From Gordionus sp. m RMFG-2023 (lineage: Eukaryota; Nematomorpha; Gordioida; Chordodea; Parachordodidae): a stretch of DNA of 64,000 nucleotides. Both the position numbers and the translations under genes were made by a program. Every line of letters begins with the position of its first letter. The stretch's first letter is position 1. Of the stretch, positions 24,308-37,640 are shown one piece after another. The notes under the pieces were generated by a model. It was not told the origin of the DNA, searched no databases, and saw nothing but the letters and a program-made list of their open reading frames with translations. The stretch covers positions 23,049,120 to 23,113,119 of the forward strand of contig NC_088778.1 in assembly GCF_954871325.1 (NCBI RefSeq), given 5' to 3'.

Positions 24308-26449
24308 CTTTAACTATCTTAAATTATTGAAACTGGCATGAATAGCACACTTTTGTCCCTTCCTAGAAAAGGATAATATAATAATACAATGCCATTATAT
24401 AATTGAAATTTTAGTGGGTAACTCAGGGAGTACACTCTTAGTATACAAATTTAATTTATATTTTATTATTAAATAATCTTGTATATTAGTTATTAGGGAA
24501 GGGATCAATATTATTGGCTGGAGGGGGGGGGGGCAGAGAGATCTACAATAGAAATGCAACTGCAATACTATTAACTTGTTTAAAAAAGAAAAATATACAG
24601 TTTTTGTTGATTATTAATCTTTTCTTTCTCATCATTTAAACACAAGAGTGCTGCTTGAAAAAAAGAAAACATGATTAATTATTTTAAAATATATTATAAA
24701 TTATTTAAATTAAAACTATAAATTTTTTTATTAAATTATGAAAAAATTAAAACACCCTTTAACAGTTTCTTGGCCTCTGTTTCACCTTTCTCTCTCTGTG
24801 TTTCTCCTTTTTTTCTCATTAAAAATGTTGTATTTATGTTGAAAAATTTATTTCTTAATTCTTTCAACCAAAATCTCATAATTTTGCGCAAATTCTCTTT
24901 TTTATAATTAATTTTCATTTGTAAAAAATACAGGCAGTTTATTAATCACGATATTATAAAATAACATTTCATAAAAAAAAATTGCCTTCATTGTTCTAAA
25001 AGGAAAAAGTGATGCCATTCATTCCCTCATTTTGAAAAAAAATAAAAATAAAAACGTTAAAAAGCTGTTAACAGTTTTTAGATTTATGATTATTTCACAT
25101 TATTTTATATCTTTTTGGTGAAGTAATGATTTGCTATTATTATTATTATAAAAAATAATCTTTAAAAAAGCAAAAAGTTTTTAAATTGACATAATGTCAA
25201 AAAATAATTTAAAAGTTCCATAAATTTTTTTAAAAAATTAATTATTACTTATGTGGTCACTACTTCTATATAACCTTGTATGTTATATTATATAAGAATT
25301 TATTATAAAGATCACGGTTATAACTAGCACAACAATAACAATTATTGACCTGAGAAGGGTGGGACAACGCGATGAAGCATTAATACCCCTCCTAATTTAT
25401 TTCTAATTATGAACATCCACTTAAGGTTATTATAAAAAGTTAGGTAAATTTTATGCTATAATATTAATTGACACTTAACAAGGAACTTGAAGCTGACTTT
25501 AAATTGTTAACAGTAAATTTGTTGTTTATAATATTGGTGTGTATACTATACAATCAAAAATATATAAATCGAAGATCCATTTTATAGACCTGAAAGAGTC
25601 ATGATCGATTAGATTCTAGAGACCAAATTGTTGCGTTTTTGTCTTAACAAGGAAATAAAACTGTTTATTTTGATAACATCCCTTCTTAAAAAAAAACAAC
25701 ATTACCAACCATTCTTGGCTGAGAGCCCAATATTTAAAATTTCGGTCTCATGATTATTCAATATATTCTGAAATTATATTTGAGATATAGTCTTTTATCC
25801 ATCCCACTTGTTAGTTCTTTTCAATGAAACTTTTGTTTTGTTCTTTAAGTCTCATATGTTCTTCTTCAATCTCTGCCTCTTAAGCCCACATCTGTACCTA
25901 TTCAATTTTCTACTAATTATCCTATTTAATCAGATTAAATTCAATCGTCAGAGTAATGCTCACTTCATATTTATATATGTGCATGATCTATAGAAAGGGA
26001 CTCCTGCTAACCCTTAACATTTCATTTTTAATATATAGTCCCTCCCCCTATTCTTGGGCGCCTCGTTCCTAATTTAAACTATCCATATCCATTTATTTCT
26101 CTATAAAATCTCATTTAACTAATAAAAATCCCCCTATATCCCCCCTCTCCAACCCTCTCTCCCCAAAAAAACACAATATATCACTATCAAGTAGAATTTG
26201 AAAGAAATATTGGTAAAAGTTAATAAGTTTTAAAAATAACGACTATAATTCAGATTTTTATAAAAAAGTAAACCCGAAATTATTTTTATAAAATATAATA
26301 TAACCAAAGACCTACAAGAAGTGGACCTAAAGAGAGCTCCAATAAAATTTATGGGGGGAGACCTCACATAATATTGTCGCTCTCCATAGCAAAATCCTGG
26401 ATAAGCCTATGGGTAGTTATTAGACCTGAACACTAATTGCTACTTCACA
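24308..26449. other. Intron DNA, nothing recognised
   Basis: A+T-rich, with G-runs at about 24523-24533. Frames of about 60 codons on both strands show no family similarity and are taken as chance. Confidence 0.35.
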
Positions 26450-26457
26450 ACCTGACG

Positions 26458-28338
26458 CAGGTGCGTACGCAGTGGAAGGGTCAGGGGGACAAATCCCCCC
26501 CCCCTTCCAAAAGCCAAAAAATGCAGATGCCGGATATATTTTTCAAAATATATTATTGTTTATAATTTATATTTGTTAATATTTATTCGTATCTCATATT
26601 AAATATATATTTTTACATTTATTATCACATTCATAAGTTATTTTATCAATTAATTTCGATTATTTACTTATTATTTTCAAATTTTTAGTAGCTTAATATT
26701 TATCTACCATTTTCAAATTTCTAGTCAAATAATAATTATTTCTGAAACTTCTTGACCAACAGGGAGAAAGAAATTGCAACCTTGTCCAACGAGATAGAGT
26801 CTCTGCCATCAAGCAGTAACAGCTTTTAAGGAGTTAGAAGAGCCAATTATTTGCTATTACTGAAATATCACAATAACCTGAAAGAAATTATTGGATTCAA
26901 TGCTTATTCCAAATTTTATTTCTCATTAGAATGTATTATTTAATTATACAACTATTTTAAGTATTATCTTTCAAAAAGATGACATTGACTTGATTAAGAA
27001 GATGAGAATAGCGGAGAGCATTTTATCAGAACTCAAGGAAATTAGGGCTAATGTTGGTGAAGAATTTCATATTTTTTATTTTATTGTTAAGTCAAAAGCA
27101 GACCTATACGTGTTTAATATTTGTCTCCCTCGACTTGTAGCAAGGCAAGCTCATCGTTAAAACATTAATATAGGATCAGTAGAAGAGTATATCTTAAATA
27201 CAGATTCATTTATAACCCAAATAAATGAATTTTTAATTCATCATGCAGCACTTACTAATCTGTAAATATTACTTCCACAAAAGCCTTCCCAACCTTTTTC
27301 AGATGGTGATAGAAAAAAAAATATTTGTTAGATTTTTATCATGAAGATGTTAAAGTATCTTATGATGTCACTAGCTGAATAACTATGTTTATAAGATTAA
27401 CTATGGTTGATATAGTCCCAAAAAATGCTATGGATGCTATGCATTATTTCAAGCACATTTTAGATTAAATTCTCAATGTATTAAAAGGGTTTATAAACTC
27501 TTCCCATTAGTAAACTAATGAGAGAACATTCTCTTTTTTAAGAAGAATAACAGGCCTGCAGAAGTACCATTTGCAGAGCAAGGCCCGGATTTTTTTAGAG
27601 ATTTTTTACGGCCTGGCCTGGGTTTTTTTAAAAAAAATTTCAGACCAGGCCCGGCTTATTTTAATAAAATTTTTAAGCCCGGCTCGGCTTTTTTAAAAAA
27701 ATTTTCAGGCCCGGCCCGGATTTTTTTAAAATAAATTATATTTATTTTTGATTTTTATAGCTAATAATAACGATTTCAAATACAGGCTGTTTTAAAAAAT
27801 ACAGCCCGGCCTGGGTGTTTTTTAAAAATAATTTAGGCCCGGTTTGGGTGTTTTTTTAAAAAAATTTCAAGCCCGGTCCGGTTATATTTAAAAAAATTAA
27901 AATACTGTCCGGCCCAGGGGTCGGGCTTGCAGGTCTTTGAAAAACATACCAAGAAGTACAACATCTGAGTAGATTGAAAGGTTTGGATCTTTTGAATATT
28001 CATAGGCTTTTGACGACAAGCAAGGATGAGATAATTGAAAAATTAGCTCAATCCCAACGAAGATTGCATTTTACATTGTAAATATATGTCATACAAAATA
28101 CAATTATTCTTAAGAAACTTTTTGTGTAAAGGCTCAAAAAATTCAAATTTCTATTTTGGGACATTTAAGTGATTCTTTACATATAACTTTTTTATAATTC
28201 ACATCAATTTAAAATTTTGTATTAGAAATAGTTATTAGTCCTAATAAATTTATGCTTGATATTTTTAAAAAACAATAATATTTCTTAAAAAATATATTAT
28301 CCCCCCCCCCTCAGACCAAATTCCTGCCTACGCGCCTG
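26458..28338 (+). mobile_element. Composite hAT, copy C
   Basis: Left end CAGGTGCGTACGCAG, right end CTACGCGCCTG. Flanks acctgacg (26450-26457) and accccacg (28339-28346) match at 6 of 8. It carries the same DUF4371-type remnants (RLVARQAHR at about 27140) and the same GC-motif MITE (27551-27939) before the KNIPRSTT... dimerisation region. The transposase frame is interrupted by several stops and indels besides the MITE. Confidence 0.88.
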
Positions 28339-28346
28339 ACCCCACG

Positions 28347-28851
28347 TTATCAGTTTGATTTTACCGACGATTCGGCTATAAATATCTGAAATTATATTAA
28401 CCTGTAATCATATTAAGGATTTCTAAAAGGGGAATTGAATACGGAAAAATTAAATAACTTTTTTTCTTAAGAATAAATGTGAGAAATTTCATTGCGCTTA
28501 AATTTAAAATGTATACTCTCATTTGTATTTTATGAATGAAATACATCTCTCTCCGTTACATTATTGAAAGGAGCGGCTAATACTATGTAATAAAAAATAT
28601 TTTTAAACTATAAAAATTTCCGAGTGGATAGTTTTAATTTTAATCAGACACAAATTCGACTTGTTTAATTGGCCCATGAGTCTATTGTATTAGTCACTTC
28701 GGCCGCCAAATGAAGGTTAATAGAACTTTTTCACACTCATTTACAATTAGAACGTCGAAATGTAGGCCTAAAATATTTTCTAAATCAATAAAATGTTTTA
28801 AAAATCCTTCTATTTTTAAAAAATATTATTAATTGCTATATAATTATTAAG
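28347..28851. other. 3' end of the SoxF intron
   Basis: No element recognised. It ends with the acceptor at 28850-28851. The tract before the acceptor is A/T-mixed (attgctatataattattaag), so the polypyrimidine signal is weak. Confidence 0.5.
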
Positions 28852-30311
28852 GAAAATCTTGGAAGTCATTGACAACATGCGATAAAAAACCATTCGTCGA
28901 CGAAGCCGAAAGATTGAGACAATTACATATGGTGATGCATCCAGATTACAAATATAGACCGAGAAGGCGTAAACCTCTGAATGGCGTGGTACATACTTCT
29001 AATTCAACAAACCAAAAATGTTCAACGCCTCTTAGCATTCCTTCAAAATTTATTGGATCAGCATCTTCTTCTTTCGCTAAAAATAGGATCAAAAATTTAC
29101 ATTTACGCAACAACTTATGCAATAATTCGGATTCGGGGAATCAAAACAAATCCTTTAAGCCCAATAAGCTAAAAGGTAATAATAATAATCACATAGGAAA
29201 CGATCTTTATAAAGTTGATAATCATTTTGATAACTATCCTGCGTATCACCATTCATTACTTGTCAATTCGTCATTCGATATGAACTCCTATTATAATTTA
29301 GGAAAACCAACTATGACTTTACCAAAATTGAAAGTTCACAAAAAGCAGAATTACTTAGAAACATCATATTATAACAGCTCATCTATCCCTATAACCAAAA
29401 ATGATCAAAATTTCAGCAATAATTTACGTGATTACATGGAAATTTATTCTTCTGGTCATTGCACTAACAAAAATCTAATAAAAAATTCACCCTATAATTC
29501 TAATAATATCTTGTATCATGATACTATACACCAACAAAACTTTTACCAGGAAAGCTCTAAATCACTAATTGAAAATCAATTTTGCTCAGGTGCCAACGCC
29601 AAATTTTTGTCACAAGATTATTCAAATTTTTCCAAATACAATAATAAAAACTACGATTATAGTTTAGGTAATAAGATTAATTTAGCAGATTCAATCTTAT
29701 GCAACATTCTAACCACCTCAAGTCATTATTACAACGAAGAATGTTCGGTGTGTTCCAGGGAAACTGATAATATTAATAGGTTCTCTTCTTTAGACACACA
29801 AACAGAATGCGATGCTAAAATATCTCCTTACGAAATTACTAACAACCTAAGAGTTCCCATATATCCTTTAAATAACCTCAACTCAAAGTTTGGATCACCT
29901 CTCCCTGCTATTGACACTATCGTGGAAACTTCAGCAATTCAAATCAAACAAGAATACAAAGACGACTACTCACCCACATCTTACCCTTCTTCGAATAATG
30001 TCAAAATCATTACGAATAGTGACAATAGATTTATAGCAGATGACTGTAATTCGGGTTCTACTGAAAATAATTCTTTTAATTCTAACGATCAAGATTTTAT
30101 CTACGAAAATTTGAATCTCAAATTTATTCGTGACTCTCAAATATCTGCACGGAAAATAAAAATTGAGAATTATCAATGCGTTTACGAATCCGCTCCGATG
30201 CCTTTTTATCATGATTCCAGCATTACTGATGTATTTTGTGAAGAAGTAGATCCACTAAAAGAATCAAGCGAAATATTGACCAAGTCCTTCGATTTGATGT
30301 ATAATGTTTGA
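28852..30311 (+). CDS. SoxF: SoxF transcription factor, exon 2 (second half of HMG box and C-terminus)
   Basis: It begins GA|AAA TCT TGG and completes codon 175 as Gly, then [40 protein letters not shown]. The box ends at about residue 216. The KYRPRRRK tail is the usual nuclear-import and DNA-contact segment, and the KSWK and HM residues favour group F over E. The remaining 440-odd residues are Asn/Ser/Tyr-rich low-complexity sequence. No clear copy of the EFDQYL-type beta-catenin motif of vertebrate SoxF proteins was found; the last residues FDLMYNV are a weak look-alike. Total product about 660 aa, longer than vertebrate SoxF proteins. TGA stop at 30309-30311. Confidence 0.92.
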
Positions 30312-30459
30312 GGGGGAAAAAAATATAATAATCTAAAAATGATTTACCACAAGTTATCGATTATAATTTATGATTATTTAAAATTGACTAATTCAAATAT
30401 GCAATCTAAGTATATCATTCTTTTTCAATCAAATTTTAAAAACTTTAATATTTGCAATC

Positions 30460-30465
30460 AATAAA
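30460..30465 (+). promoter_or_regulatory. Possible SoxF polyadenylation signal
   Basis: First AATAAA downstream of the stop, about 150 bp away. Other AATAAA words follow at about 30808; in such A+T-rich DNA the motif is common, so the choice is tentative. Confidence 0.35.
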
Positions 30466-33260
30466 TTAACAATCATTTTTTTAAAAAAAATAATATTATA
30501 CATATTTTTAAAGGCCTTATATATATATTTTTTATATACTTCCTAATTTTATGATTAACATGGATGTTCTGATATTCCATATTATTTTTATAATTTCGAT
30601 TAGATAATTGAGTCCTTTATTTATTTATGTTTTATATTACATTTTGCAACCATTTAAAACCGCTCAAATATTATATTTAATTTTTTTTAAAAATTTTTAA
30701 TTTATAAATTTATGAAGCATTCCAAAATTTTTTTAAAACTTAAAATTACAACAATCCTATATCACCAAAATGTATTTCCCATTATAAAACAATTATATTA
30801 TATATAATAAATAAAGACAAATCATTAAATATAATGATGCCGATTTTTTGTCACATACACTTGCTTGCATTTTTATCATAGACTTAGTTAATCGAGTGTA
30901 CAAAATTTAAAAATAATATCCATTCCACTGTACAAATACTGTTTAAATCAGGGATCCAACCCGAACCTTTAACGTACCGTTAAATGAATTTCTACCCGAA
31001 CCTAAACCAACCCACTAAAGAAGCTTGTGAACGAAATACTGAAAAAAATAGAATATTTTTCCTAACTTCAACATCTGCCCTTTTCATATTTCAGTCCTAA
31101 TTAAGTTATTATGATAAAGATGTTTTTAAATAAGGACTTTGTTATTGCCAAAAAAATCAATTTAGCTTATTTTTAAAAAAAATGACTGAATCAAGATTTT
31201 GGTCAAAATAATAATATATAAGATTTCGCCAGAATTGAGCCAAACCTTTCTCCCTTCCTTTCTCTCAAATTTAACAATGACCTGAGGGCTTAGGTATTAA
31301 TTATTTTAACTAAAGTCCAGGGGCTCACTAGCCTTTACAATCTCACGGGGTTCAAAAAAATTATTTTCAAAATTACCTTCTTTTTTTAGGTAACATTATC
31401 TAAAACTACCTTCTTATTAAGCTAATATCTTAAATTACCATTTATTTTTGCGAACACTATCCAAGATGTCCCTTTTTATTATTTTAGTGGTATAAAAATA
31501 AATTCAAAATTTGTGGGGGCTCTTCAAATTTTTCAGGGGACTCAAGCCTCTGCGCCTCCCCCCATATCTAGTGATGCTACTGCTAAAATCTTGATCTTGA
31601 TATATTTTTTAAAAAAAGCTTAAATCGATGTTTTTTTATTGAAAAATGATATTTTATTTGTAAAAAGAACATTATGCGACTTAAAAAGCTATCGAATAAC
31701 ATAATACTGATTGAAATATCTTAAAATTAGTAATATGTCCAGGATCTTTTTCGTTGTAATATCTAAAACTAATAGGCTTAAAAGAATGATTCGGCATGAA
31801 AATTTAATGTGTTAACTACTTTAACCATAGGAATAAGTATCAATGTTTCTAAATATTGGGAAAATTTTTTAAAATATAACGGCAAAATTGTCTACAATTT
31901 ATAAGATAGTTATTCCAAACATCTGGAATACATTTTCAGTAAGATCAGATTTTCAAATTTTAAAACCCGCTCAAAAAATAATTTAAAGTTTAAAAAATAA
32001 CATTGCCCATTTGAAGCGAAACCATTTTGATATGTTATCAATTCACAGGGAGAAAGGAGACGTTGATATCATCTCGTAGGAAGATATTGATTAAAATTGA
32101 AGATGAAATTATGTCGTATAGCTAAAAAAAAAAAGAATGACATATTAATGGCATTTCTTTCTAAAAATCAACATACAATCTGTCTGATTTTTCCTATTAC
32201 CCCTTTATTCATCTCTTTTATAAAAAGTAGTTCAAATTTCTAAGCCAATCGTTTCATCAATCTTCATCGTCTCCTCACTATTATCTCTCACAGCCATATC
32301 AGTGATCTCATTTACACTTAAGAAGTAGAGAGATCTCAGAAAATAATATCCTAGTTTAATCTAAATGCCCCTTATTTTAACCTTGTATTTTATTTTGTTG
32401 TCAGGTTGGTTATATGTCATTGCTCCAATTTACCTGGTCTTAAGAAACTTTAGTGTGCTAATGTTTATTCAGACATTAGAAAATTCATCTTATAAATTCA
32501 TGAATATTTAAGTTTTCTACGGTTTTTGTTTATACACTTATATAATTAATATAGAGTAATAATATATCAACTTATAAGGTAACCTACCCTGGGTTCAAGC
32601 CGGTTCGCCCGAAAGAATAGTTACATTTTTTCTAGGTTTTATCCTGCCGGTTGATAATCAATAACTTATTTCTATTCATTTTCTAAAGCTGATTTGGTCA
32701 TTTAACATCTATTTTATAATAAAACCATAAATAGCAAATAAAATTCTATAAAAACTCTCCCAAAAGACAAGTTTAGCCCTCATTAAGTAGAATATAATCT
32801 ATCCTCAGCGCATGTAGGTTTGGAAAAAATATACTGTTATTTCAACACTTTTCTAAATATAAAATTTATCATGGATTAGCTAGATACTAACTACATTATT
32901 AGAAAAATTTCTTGATCACTTATTGAATACAATTAAATAAATCGGAATAAATATGTTTGGCTAACTTCCTAGATAATAAATGGTGACAGCATACTTAGTC
33001 TATCCTAAAATATTTTTTTCTCCGGAAAGATATATAGAGGCAAATAGATCCTACACATTCAAGTAGTCACTGTCAATATCTAACCAGTTTTAGCAACGTT
33101 CTGGCTAATAAATTTACAGAAAGATTTTATGGTTACAAGCATTCTAAGGTCGATATCATGAGTAACTATAAATATAAACCTAACTATTTATTTTGTTTAC
33201 TTTTGCATTTGTATAGGTACTGCTAAATATGGCTATGATGTATTTTTGAAAATCATAATT
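30466..33260. other. Intergenic A+T-rich DNA with eroded repeats
   Basis: About 30950-31025 has AACCCGAACC-type words of the degenerate GC-motif repeat. About 31145-31330 is an eroded TAGTGTTGTTAA-type MITE (ATCAAGATTTTGGTCAAAAT block). Nothing else was recognised. Confidence 0.35.
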
Positions 33261-33265
33261 TTCGG

Positions 33266-33400
33266 AAACCGTCTGTGGCCTAGTCAATAAGTTCGTCGCT
33301 TGCCAATCCGATGGTTATGGGTTCGACTCCAGAATACATCATGTTATTTTTCTGAACCCAATTTGGTGATTCCGTTCTTTGGGGGATGATATAGTTGTAA
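33266..33400 (+). mobile_element. tRNA-derived SINE
   Basis: An RNA polymerase III internal promoter is readable: A box TGGCCTAGTCAATAAG at about 33275 and a perfect B box GGTTCGACTCC at about 33319. The spacing is tRNA-like, with an anticodon-like loop TTGCCAA between them. Downstream the sequence (CAGAATACATCATG, then TTTGGTGATTCCG) is not tRNA, so this is a SINE head rather than a tRNA gene. Confidence 0.7.
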
Positions 33401-33787
33401 ACGTTACTTCAGAAAAGAAACGCGTTATGATAAGTCTGAAAAAAGGAACGCGTTGCCGTTATTCGCTACTTTGCGGAAAAAGTACCGCATGCTACTGGTT
33501 ATATAAATAAGTAAGGCGTTACTTATTACTTAAAAAATAAAATATTATATAAAAAAAAAATTCCTCTATATAATATATAATATAAATAAAATTATGCAAA
33601 AATAATATAAGATAAGATCTTTTATTTTATCTATATAAATAATATAAATAAAATAATACAAAAATAATATATTATAAGATAAGATATTTTGTAAAAATTT
33701 CTTATTTATTTTTAATAATCAGATAAACGAGAGCGCTTAGTGCTCAACACAGCTTACCGTGATAAACACACGTTCAACTGGCGTAGA

Positions 33788-35625
33788 AAGGCGCGTACCC
33801 AGCTGGGGAGAGAAGAGAAAAATACCACCCCCCCCCCCCCACCCCTCACCCCATCAAATTTTTTTGACAAAATATAAAAGGTCTTTATGAATTGTGAAGT
33901 TCAAAGTATTTTATTTCAAATAGGTTATATTCTATTCTAAATATTAGCAAAAAGTAAAATTAATTTAAATATTTATTGCATATATATCTCAAGAAAATTT
34001 AAAGTTTATTTTCTTACATTTTTTAAACCTTAAATACTGGCGGATTATAAAAAAATTTATCAAGCAAAAATAATTTTATTTAATTTATACTACTAATAAC
34101 TGTGATTAAAAAATTTCCAGAATAAAATGTTAGGCAGAATTAGCTAAATATAATTCTAAGATTTCTTGTGCTACAAGAAAAAATAAACTGCAAACAGTCT
34201 GCACGACAAGATGGAGCCTTCGACATCAAGCTTTACAAAGTTAGATCTGGAAGAGCCTCTCTTGTATGCCCTTAGAGGAATATCAGAATCACCTGAAACA
34301 GATATATTATCTGAAGCTGATACATTATTAGATTCAATATAACTGCCTATTTTATTCAATGGATTGTAATAATAAATTATTTATTATTCACTACAATTTT
34401 ATGCATAATTTTTTAAAAAATGGATTTGGCTGAAAATATAAGAATCATGAAATTATTATATTTTACAGCTTAGAAGGCCGAGAGATAATATCGGCCGGAA
34501 TTTCTCGAGATCTATATAATTGTCAAGGTGAAAGTGAAATTATATGATTTTGAGATCCACCAGCCTAGACTTTACCGACAAACAAATCGTTCCAATATTA
34601 ACGTGGATTCTATTGAAGGTCATTATTCCACTTTCGGATTCAATTTTTACTCAAATCAAAGAACGATTTGTTATTTATCAAGTGACTCTATCCAATTTAA
34701 ATATACTAAATCTCATAATTCCTGATTTAAGAATATATCGAATCTTAATATTGAAAAATTAAATATTTAGCTAAATTTCTTTCATTAGATATTAATGTAT
34801 CTGATAGCCAATTATTTTAAGAATTTAAATGGTATTAAGGATTCATTTTTGTAGATTCCTCCAAGAAATAGATGAAAGCTTGCATACTATGAAATATATT
34901 TTATAAGTTTTCTAAATTAGTGTTGTTAACGGTTCGATTTTTAAAAACTGTCAACCCAATATTTCATCCAAGAATAATATGCAAGCCTGGAGATTTTGTC
35001 GTAGATGGCAGAAAGATTGGGACATCTATTAGCGAAATCTAGAGACTTGCATAACATTTTTTGGCTAAAATATTGGGTTGACAGTTTTTAAAATTCGAAC
35101 CTTTAACAACCTATTTCAAATATATTAAAATTACTGTATGTTTTGGCAATGATTACCAAATTAAGTACAAACACAAATGAGAGGATCTTTTCTTTATTAC
35201 AGAGAATAAAAACCAATGTCAAAATATGACTACTTAAAATTGATCGGCAGACTAGCTTTACTTATCAATAATCCACAACACAAAACATATTATTAAAAAA
35301 TTGGCCAAACGCAAAGAAGATTAAATTTTCTATGAACGATATTTTGACTAACTTTTTAAATCATTTTAAAATGTTTAATTTTATATTTTATTGTGATCTA
35401 CATACCTGTTTATATAGCTGTAATATTAATTTTATTATATTCGCTTTTAATATTTTGTATTATCCAATATTTTATTATTTGTTTCGAATATCATATTTTC
35501 AGAAATGATTGGTTCTTAATGATGATTAGTTCTAATAAATTTTAATTTTTAATGCTCCGAAAAAAGTCATATCAATATTAAAAAAATTAATCCCCACCCC
35601 TTAGAAGATATTAGCTACGCACCTG
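33788..35625 (+). mobile_element. ZMYM1-like hAT, second family
   Basis: Ends AAGGCGCGTACCCAGC and GCTACGCACCTG; flanks ggcgtaga (33780-33787) and ggcgcaaa (35626-35633), 6/8. A G/C run lies inside the left end (33827-33840). It is a diverged relative of composites A-E: MEPSTSSFTKLDLEEPLLYA (34210 on) corresponds to their N-terminal exon. QPRLYRQTNRSNIN (34570 on) is the R-x-x-RQTxRxN core of DUF4371-type hAT proteins, and QTQRRLNF (about 35300-35330) ends the dimerisation region. The coding frame is broken. It contains a MITE at 34918-35113. Confidence 0.75.
34918..35113. mobile_element. hAT MITE, TAGTGTTGTTAA family, copy 4 (nested)
   Basis: It opens TAGTGTTGTTAACGG and ends TTAACAACCTA; flanks ttctaaat / tttcaaat, 6/8. 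Inserted in the hAT at 33788-35625, so this MITE moved after that element arrived. Confidence 0.8.
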
Positions 35626-36182
35626 GGCGCAAAGGATGAGTGGTTGTTATTGTATTATAATAATTAAAAATTTTAATTTTAGGAATTTAATAAAATTAAA
35701 AATAATCCTTATTTTTAAAATAGCTTAATAGATCATCTTCAAGAGAATCTTCATTCAGATTCTCATTATTTTTTTTATATCAGAAAGGAATCAAGTTTGT
35801 TTTGTTGAATTTTAACTTAAAATAAACCAAGATCTTTCCTCAATTTTGGAAATATGTTCGAGCTTTTTCCCTTCGTTGACCTCTAATTTTATCCAGGGCC
35901 AAAATTTAAGTCTTGCAGTTGCATTAATCATTGGCTTACAAAAATTTAAATTATATGGAGCTATTTTTTTAAGTTTTAATATTATAATAGTTACCTATTT
36001 TTGATTATTTGAAATTTCGCTATTATTATTAAAATTTTTATTAAGTTTTTAAAGTTGAACGCAATGTGTGTATTATAAATTTATATAATAAATAACTAAA
36101 TTTCATATGATATATTAAATTTAACTAAATTTCATATGATATAATAAATTTTTATATTAAAAATTTATAAAAAAAAATTTTT

Positions 36183-36709
36183 TAAAAAGAAAATATTTTT
36201 TTGCACACTGTAACTATAAATAATAATTTTAAACATGGCTAATATATTGTGTTAAAAAAATATGTGGTATTTATTTATAATATTAATAAATATTAACAGA
36301 AATTTTTTTTAAAAATTTTATAGCACGGTTCCTTTTTTTTGAAGGTAAACTTGAACGCGTTCGATTTTTGTCAATGAACTTTGAGCGAACGCGTTCAATT
36401 TTTTTTAGAAATGTTTACAGCACTAATTAACACTAGCCATAGAATTTTTATCTTTGAGCGACTTATTATTATCTGCTCTCTGTAATTCGAATTTATCATA
36501 AGATTCGTCAAATTTGTGGGTTTCTCCTCATTAAGTCTATCTACTAATTTGACGGAGTCATAAAAAGAGTTCCATCTTGTTATAATTGATGTAATCAGAA
36601 ATCTTCCCATCCTTAAAAATGGCTGTACAGTTTGAAGACTGCATTGAGGTTGAAATATTAGAGTTGTTACACAATTTACACTTACAAAGTGTAGACATTT
36701 TACCCACAA
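36183..36709 (-). mobile_element. hAT transposase fragment plus GAACGCGTTC end
   Basis: On the - strand 36709-36395 reads ITRWNSFYDSVKLVDRLNE, the T-R-W-N-S-x-Y-D block of hAT transposases; the same block recurs as FYNSLKLIDSL near 51030 in the hAT at 48905-51735. The stretch 36183-36410 (AACATGGCTAATATATTGTG, then GAACGCGTTCGATTTTTGTC) is shared with 62645-62825. Confidence 0.65.
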
Positions 36710-37122
36710 TTTTCTTTATTGGTGTAAAAAATGTTTTATATTGGGGTCGGGGTAGGGTTTAATTATCTTATGAAAAAATATGTTTGACATAATATTATTT
36801 ATAAAATAAATTTTAATATTAGAGAATAAGAATATAAATTAATATATCTTGATTGATTCAATATTAATTAGATTAAAAGTCATGACTGAAAATTTAATAA
36901 GGAAATTTTAAATTAAAAATGAATGAATTTGGGATTTAAATTAAACACAATTTTTCAAGAAAAATTTAAAGTAAAAGTAAGTTTTGTATTACCTTTACTC
37001 ACATAACGCGTTACTCGTTACCTCTAGAAGAAGGTAACAAATGCGTTCCTTTTCTCCAAAAAAGGTACGCCCTTATTAATGACGATACTTTCTTTACTTT
37101 ACTTTACACCCCTATAAATGAT

Positions 37123-37640
37123 CGGACTCTACCATGTCATCCCGTTAATATATATTAAAACATAGATGGTCTTATTGATTATATTTTGGTCGGTGTTTAG
37201 AAATTGTTATATTTTTATTATCATTAACCAATTAAATAGTATAAACCCTAATATAACTAGGCTTACTTCTAGATAAGCTATATAATATTCAATTTCTAAG
37301 ATATTCATAAATAATTTTATGCTTACATGTTCTTATTTTATAAATAATATTTTGAATTGTATTTTTTTAGAAAATATTTTTCTTTAATTTTATCTTATCC
37401 TATCTAGGCATTTAAAAACAAAATTCATATTTTAAATCGTATAATTTGAACTATTTTATATACAGATCACATTTACTGGATAGATAGTCATTTTGAACAT
37501 TCCCCTTCCTTTTTCACATATTAGAGATGTAAACATTTCAGAATGAAGAGACTGGTACCCTATTTCAAGTCCCATAGTTACAGGGTAAAGTCCGGAAATA
37601 AATTTAAATGAATAAATATTTCACTTTGTTTATGATAAGA
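37123..37640. other. Intergenic DNA, nothing recognised
   Basis: A+T-rich, downstream of the Trp-rich gene. Confidence 0.35.

Larger units (their letters stand above)
6368..28851 (+). other. SoxF intron inside the HMG box
   Basis: A 22,484-bp intron with a GT at 6368-6369 and an AG at 28850-28851 (taattattaag). Joining the exons gives one continuous HMG box with no added or lost residue. From memory, vertebrate Sox7/17/18 also carry an intron in this part of the HMG box. The intron is filled with transposons, listed separately: MITEs, GC-rich hAT MITEs, LINE, a gypsy fossil, and composite copies A, B and C. No other host gene was seen inside it. Confidence 0.85.
33386..37122. mobile_element. 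Old hAT bounded by ACGCGTTAC-type ends, with nested elements
   Basis: The left border TATAGTTGTAAACGTTACTT and the right border (inverted: TATAGGGGTGTAAAGTAAAG) are similar. Both are followed inward by GGAACGCGTTG / AACGCGTTAC / GGTAACAAATGCGTTCC words. Inside lie the younger hAT at 33788-35625 and a transposase fragment at 36395-36709. No target duplication could be fixed. Confidence 0.45.
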
